In this document: positions 62,365 through 64,000 of the stretch, one piece after another
How the letters are laid out: the number at the start of each line of letters is the position of its first letter
How positions within the stretch are numbered: the first letter of the stretch is position 1
DNA from: an uncultured Collinsella sp.
Lineage (GTDB): Bacteria > Actinomycetota > Coriobacteriia > Coriobacteriales > Coriobacteriaceae
NCBI GenBank assembly: GCA_900768435.1
Contig: CAAGCW010000017.1
Span: forward strand, 40,704-104,703
Length of the DNA: 64,000 nucleotides
Reading direction: 5' to 3'
Translations under genes and position numbers: made by a program
The notes under the pieces: model-generated
The model's input: only the letters and a program-made list of their open reading frames with translations
Database searches by the model: none
Told to the model about the DNA's origin: nothing

Positions 62365-63765
62365 GTGTGCGCGATAATTCATTTTGGAACTGACGGTTGG
62401 CGCGCTCGCGTCGATGAGGACTTCACTGCCGATAACGTTGCCCGTATCGCCGATGCCGTCGGCGAGTTGTGGCAAAAGACCAATCCGGGCAAAACGGTAT
62501 ATATAGGGTTCGACACTCGGCCCCTGGCGCGCGAGTTCGCTGAGCTTGCGGCGGGTGTGCTAGCAGCGCACGGGCTAGACGCCGTGCTCGCTTCGCGACC
62601 TGTTCCGACCCCTGCCCTTACGTGGGCGGCGGCTTATGACGGTGAGGCGTGCGGCGCGCTCATGGTGACGGGGTCCCATCATCCGCAGGGTTATCTGTGT
62701 CTCAAGATTCGCATGGGTGACGGCTCGACCGCCAACCAGGATGTCATCGAAGAGCTCGAAGAGACCATGGCTCCCGAGCCAATGGGGATCGAGGGGCAAT
62801 ATCGCACCGCGGATATCATTCCTGACTATATGCAAGCGGTGGCATCATTTGTCGATGCCGAAGCCATCCGCGCCGCGCACCTGCGCGTGGTTGTTGACCC
62901 CATGGGCGGCGCAGCCCAGGGCTATCTAGCCGACTTGCTGCGCGAGCTTGGCGTTGAGGTGCACGAGATTCACGCCGGGCAGGCGCCTGACCAAGAAGAT
63001 ATCTGCCCCGACCCCGTTGAGCCGTGGGTGGACGCTTGCGAGCATACGGTTATCGAGGACGGAGCTTGCGCTGGCCTGGTGACCGACGGCGACGCCGACC
63101 GTATCGGCGCGGTTGACGAGCGCGGCAGATATATACATCCGCATCAGATCATGGCGCTCGTTTTGGGCGACTTGGTTCAATTTCGTAATTTGGAGGGGCG
63201 CGTCGTCGTCAATCTTTCATGCTCGACGCTCGTGCGTCGCATTGCCGAGGCGCTTGGCTGCCGCGTGACCGTCAAACCAGTCGGTTTCAAATATATAGCG
63301 GCGGAGATGAAGAAGGGCGGCGTCCTCATAGGCGGCGAAGAAGCCGGTGGTATCGGCATCGCCGCGCATATGCCCGAGCGCGATGGAATCCTCGCCTGTC
63401 TGATTCTGTGTGAGCTTATGGCAAAGACGGACGCGCCTTTGGGCGTTCTGGTCGACCAACTCGAGGACAGATTTGGTAAGACGAGTTACGGTCGACGCGA
63501 TTTGCGCCTTGAGGCCGAAGATGCCGAAACGTTACGAACCCTGCTGCCGGGCGTAAACCCCAAGTCGATTTGTGGCAAGGTACCGCAAAACGTTAGTCAT
63601 ATGGATGGCTTGCGTTTAGCATTCGAGGATGATACGTGGCTGCTGGTCCGTCCTAGCGGGACCGAACCAGTGGTGCGCGTCTACGCCGAGGGGTTCTCAG
63701 TGGAAGAGCGTGATGAGTTGCTCGATGCTGGCTGTGCTTTAGCTAGGGGAACGTATCCGCTTTAA
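62365..63765 (+). CDS. Phosphoglucomutase/phosphomannomutase family protein
   Basis: The start is probably GTG at 62365, 9 bp after GAGG, giving 466 aa; a GTG at 62350 is also in frame. It begins IIHFGTDGWRA. The phosphoserine loop reads TGSHHP, the metal loop DGDADR, the sugar-binding loop GGEEAGG and the phosphate loop RPSGTEP. It moves a phosphate between C1 and C6 of a hexose. The substrate, glucose or mannose or glucosamine, is not decided by sequence. Confidence 0.92.
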   Translation: MCAIIHFGTDGWRARVDEDFTADNVARIADAVGELWQKTNPGKTVYIGFDTRPLAREFAELAAGVLAAHGLDAVLASRPVPTPALTWAAAYDGEACGALMVTGSHHPQGYLCLKIRMGDGSTANQDVIEELEETMAPEPMGIEGQYRTADIIPDYMQAVASFVDAEAIRAAHLRVVVDPMGGAAQGYLADLLRELGVEVHEIHAGQAPDQEDICPDPVEPWVDACEHTVIEDGACAGLVTDGDADRIGAVDERGRYIHPHQIMALVLGDLVQFRNLEGRVVVNLSCSTLVRRIAEALGCRVTVKPVGFKYIAAEMKKGGVLIGGEEAGGIGIAAHMPERDGILACLILCELMAKTDAPLGVLVDQLEDRFGKTSYGRRDLRLEAEDAETLRTLLPGVNPKSICGKVPQNVSHMDGLRLAFEDDTWLLVRPSGTEPVVRVYAEGFSVEERDELLDAGCALARGTYPL

Positions 63766-64000
63766 CCATGAGACTGCCTTATATAAAGAGATGCTCGGCG
63801 AGCGGTAGTTAACGGCTGGCAAACGTTAGTCGGATCCCAAATTGTGTAGGAAATGTGTATGCCCAGATTCCCGCCCCCGGCGCCCCTCCGGTCTGGCAAT
63901 ATATCTCCTTGCCGCGCGGCCCGGTCGGACCGGACCAGCCGCCAGGCGTGCACCTTGAGAACCGGATACTGCGAGGATGGACACATTCAGTGTCGCATCC
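63766..64000 (+). other. Window end: no gene seen; possible leader of a ribosomal RNA operon
   Basis: The last 235 bp hold no credible reading frame. CCTTGAGAACC at about 63952-63962, near the end, resembles the anti-termination leader sequences found before 16S rRNA genes. This is a weak resemblance, and the rRNA itself would lie outside the window. Confidence 0.3.

Noticed and set aside
63762..63986. 74-codon minus-strand frame at the window end
   Set aside because: Composition is that of noncoding G+C-rich DNA, no ribosome-binding site, no motif, and it overlaps the end of the phosphohexomutase gene.

Overview
The window is a G+C-rich bacterial chromosome segment with tightly packed genes, frequent GTG/TTG starts and many stop/start overlaps. 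The gene content (PTS sugar import, a class I UbiD/UbiX decarboxylase locus, an F-type ATP synthase, TIGR04076 and AAA/DUF4143 proteins) suggests a gut anaerobe of the class Coriobacteriia, most likely Collinsella. That assignment is inference from protein style and gene order; no rRNA gene is visible to confirm it.

Layout. 1-4.1 kb: the 3' end of a Kup potassium transporter, a tiny membrane protein and a KdpD/KdpE-like two-component pair. 4.2-7.6 kb: a fused 23S rRNA methyltransferase RlmKL whose RlmL half looks catalytically dead, divergent from a HAD phosphatase. 7.7-12.8 kb: a DeoR regulator divergent from a transaldolase and an ascorbate-type PTS (IIA, IIB, IIC), then a second, near-duplicate transaldolase. 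13.2-20 kb: Tex, then an oxidoreductase/MFS/SDR catabolic cluster divergent from a LysR regulator. 20.4-24.6 kb: a MarR-controlled heterodimeric ABC exporter. 25-26.8 kb: pyridoxal kinase, a TIGR04076 protein and a low-molecular-weight tyrosine phosphatase.

26.9-34.1 kb is the most interesting locus. It holds an MFS exporter, a fusion of an LpdD-like prenyl-FMN chaperone with an isopentenyl-diphosphate-isomerase/Nudix-like domain, a DASS-type transporter, a gallate-decarboxylase-like UbiD, a UbiX flavin prenyltransferase and a MerR regulator. Two promoters in the cluster share a dyad with the 19-bp spacing typical of MerR targets. The fusion retains all five metal ligands of type I isomerase but has Ala where the catalytic Cys should be. 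This raises the possibility that it supplies or reshapes the prenyl donor for UbiX.

34.4-42.3 kb: a DUF4143 ATPase, a membrane-anchored hypothetical protein, an aldose epimerase, a polar amino-acid ABC importer with a Tat-type lipoprotein, and an M20 peptidase. 42.5-49.4 kb: prfA, prmC (with a large insertion), a HicAB toxin-antitoxin pair, a TsaC/Sua5 protein, glpK and upp. 49.6-56.5 kb: a complete ATP synthase operon. 56.6-63.8 kb: murA, an LCP ligase, pepT (minus strand), a DtxR/MntR regulator, a homocysteine methyltransferase and a phosphohexomutase.

The intergenic DNA is unusually structured. At least five families of dispersed palindromes occur. The most notable is an element of about 145 bp present in four full copies and one half copy; its arms change in a compensatory way between copies, as expected for a conserved RNA or mobile hairpin.
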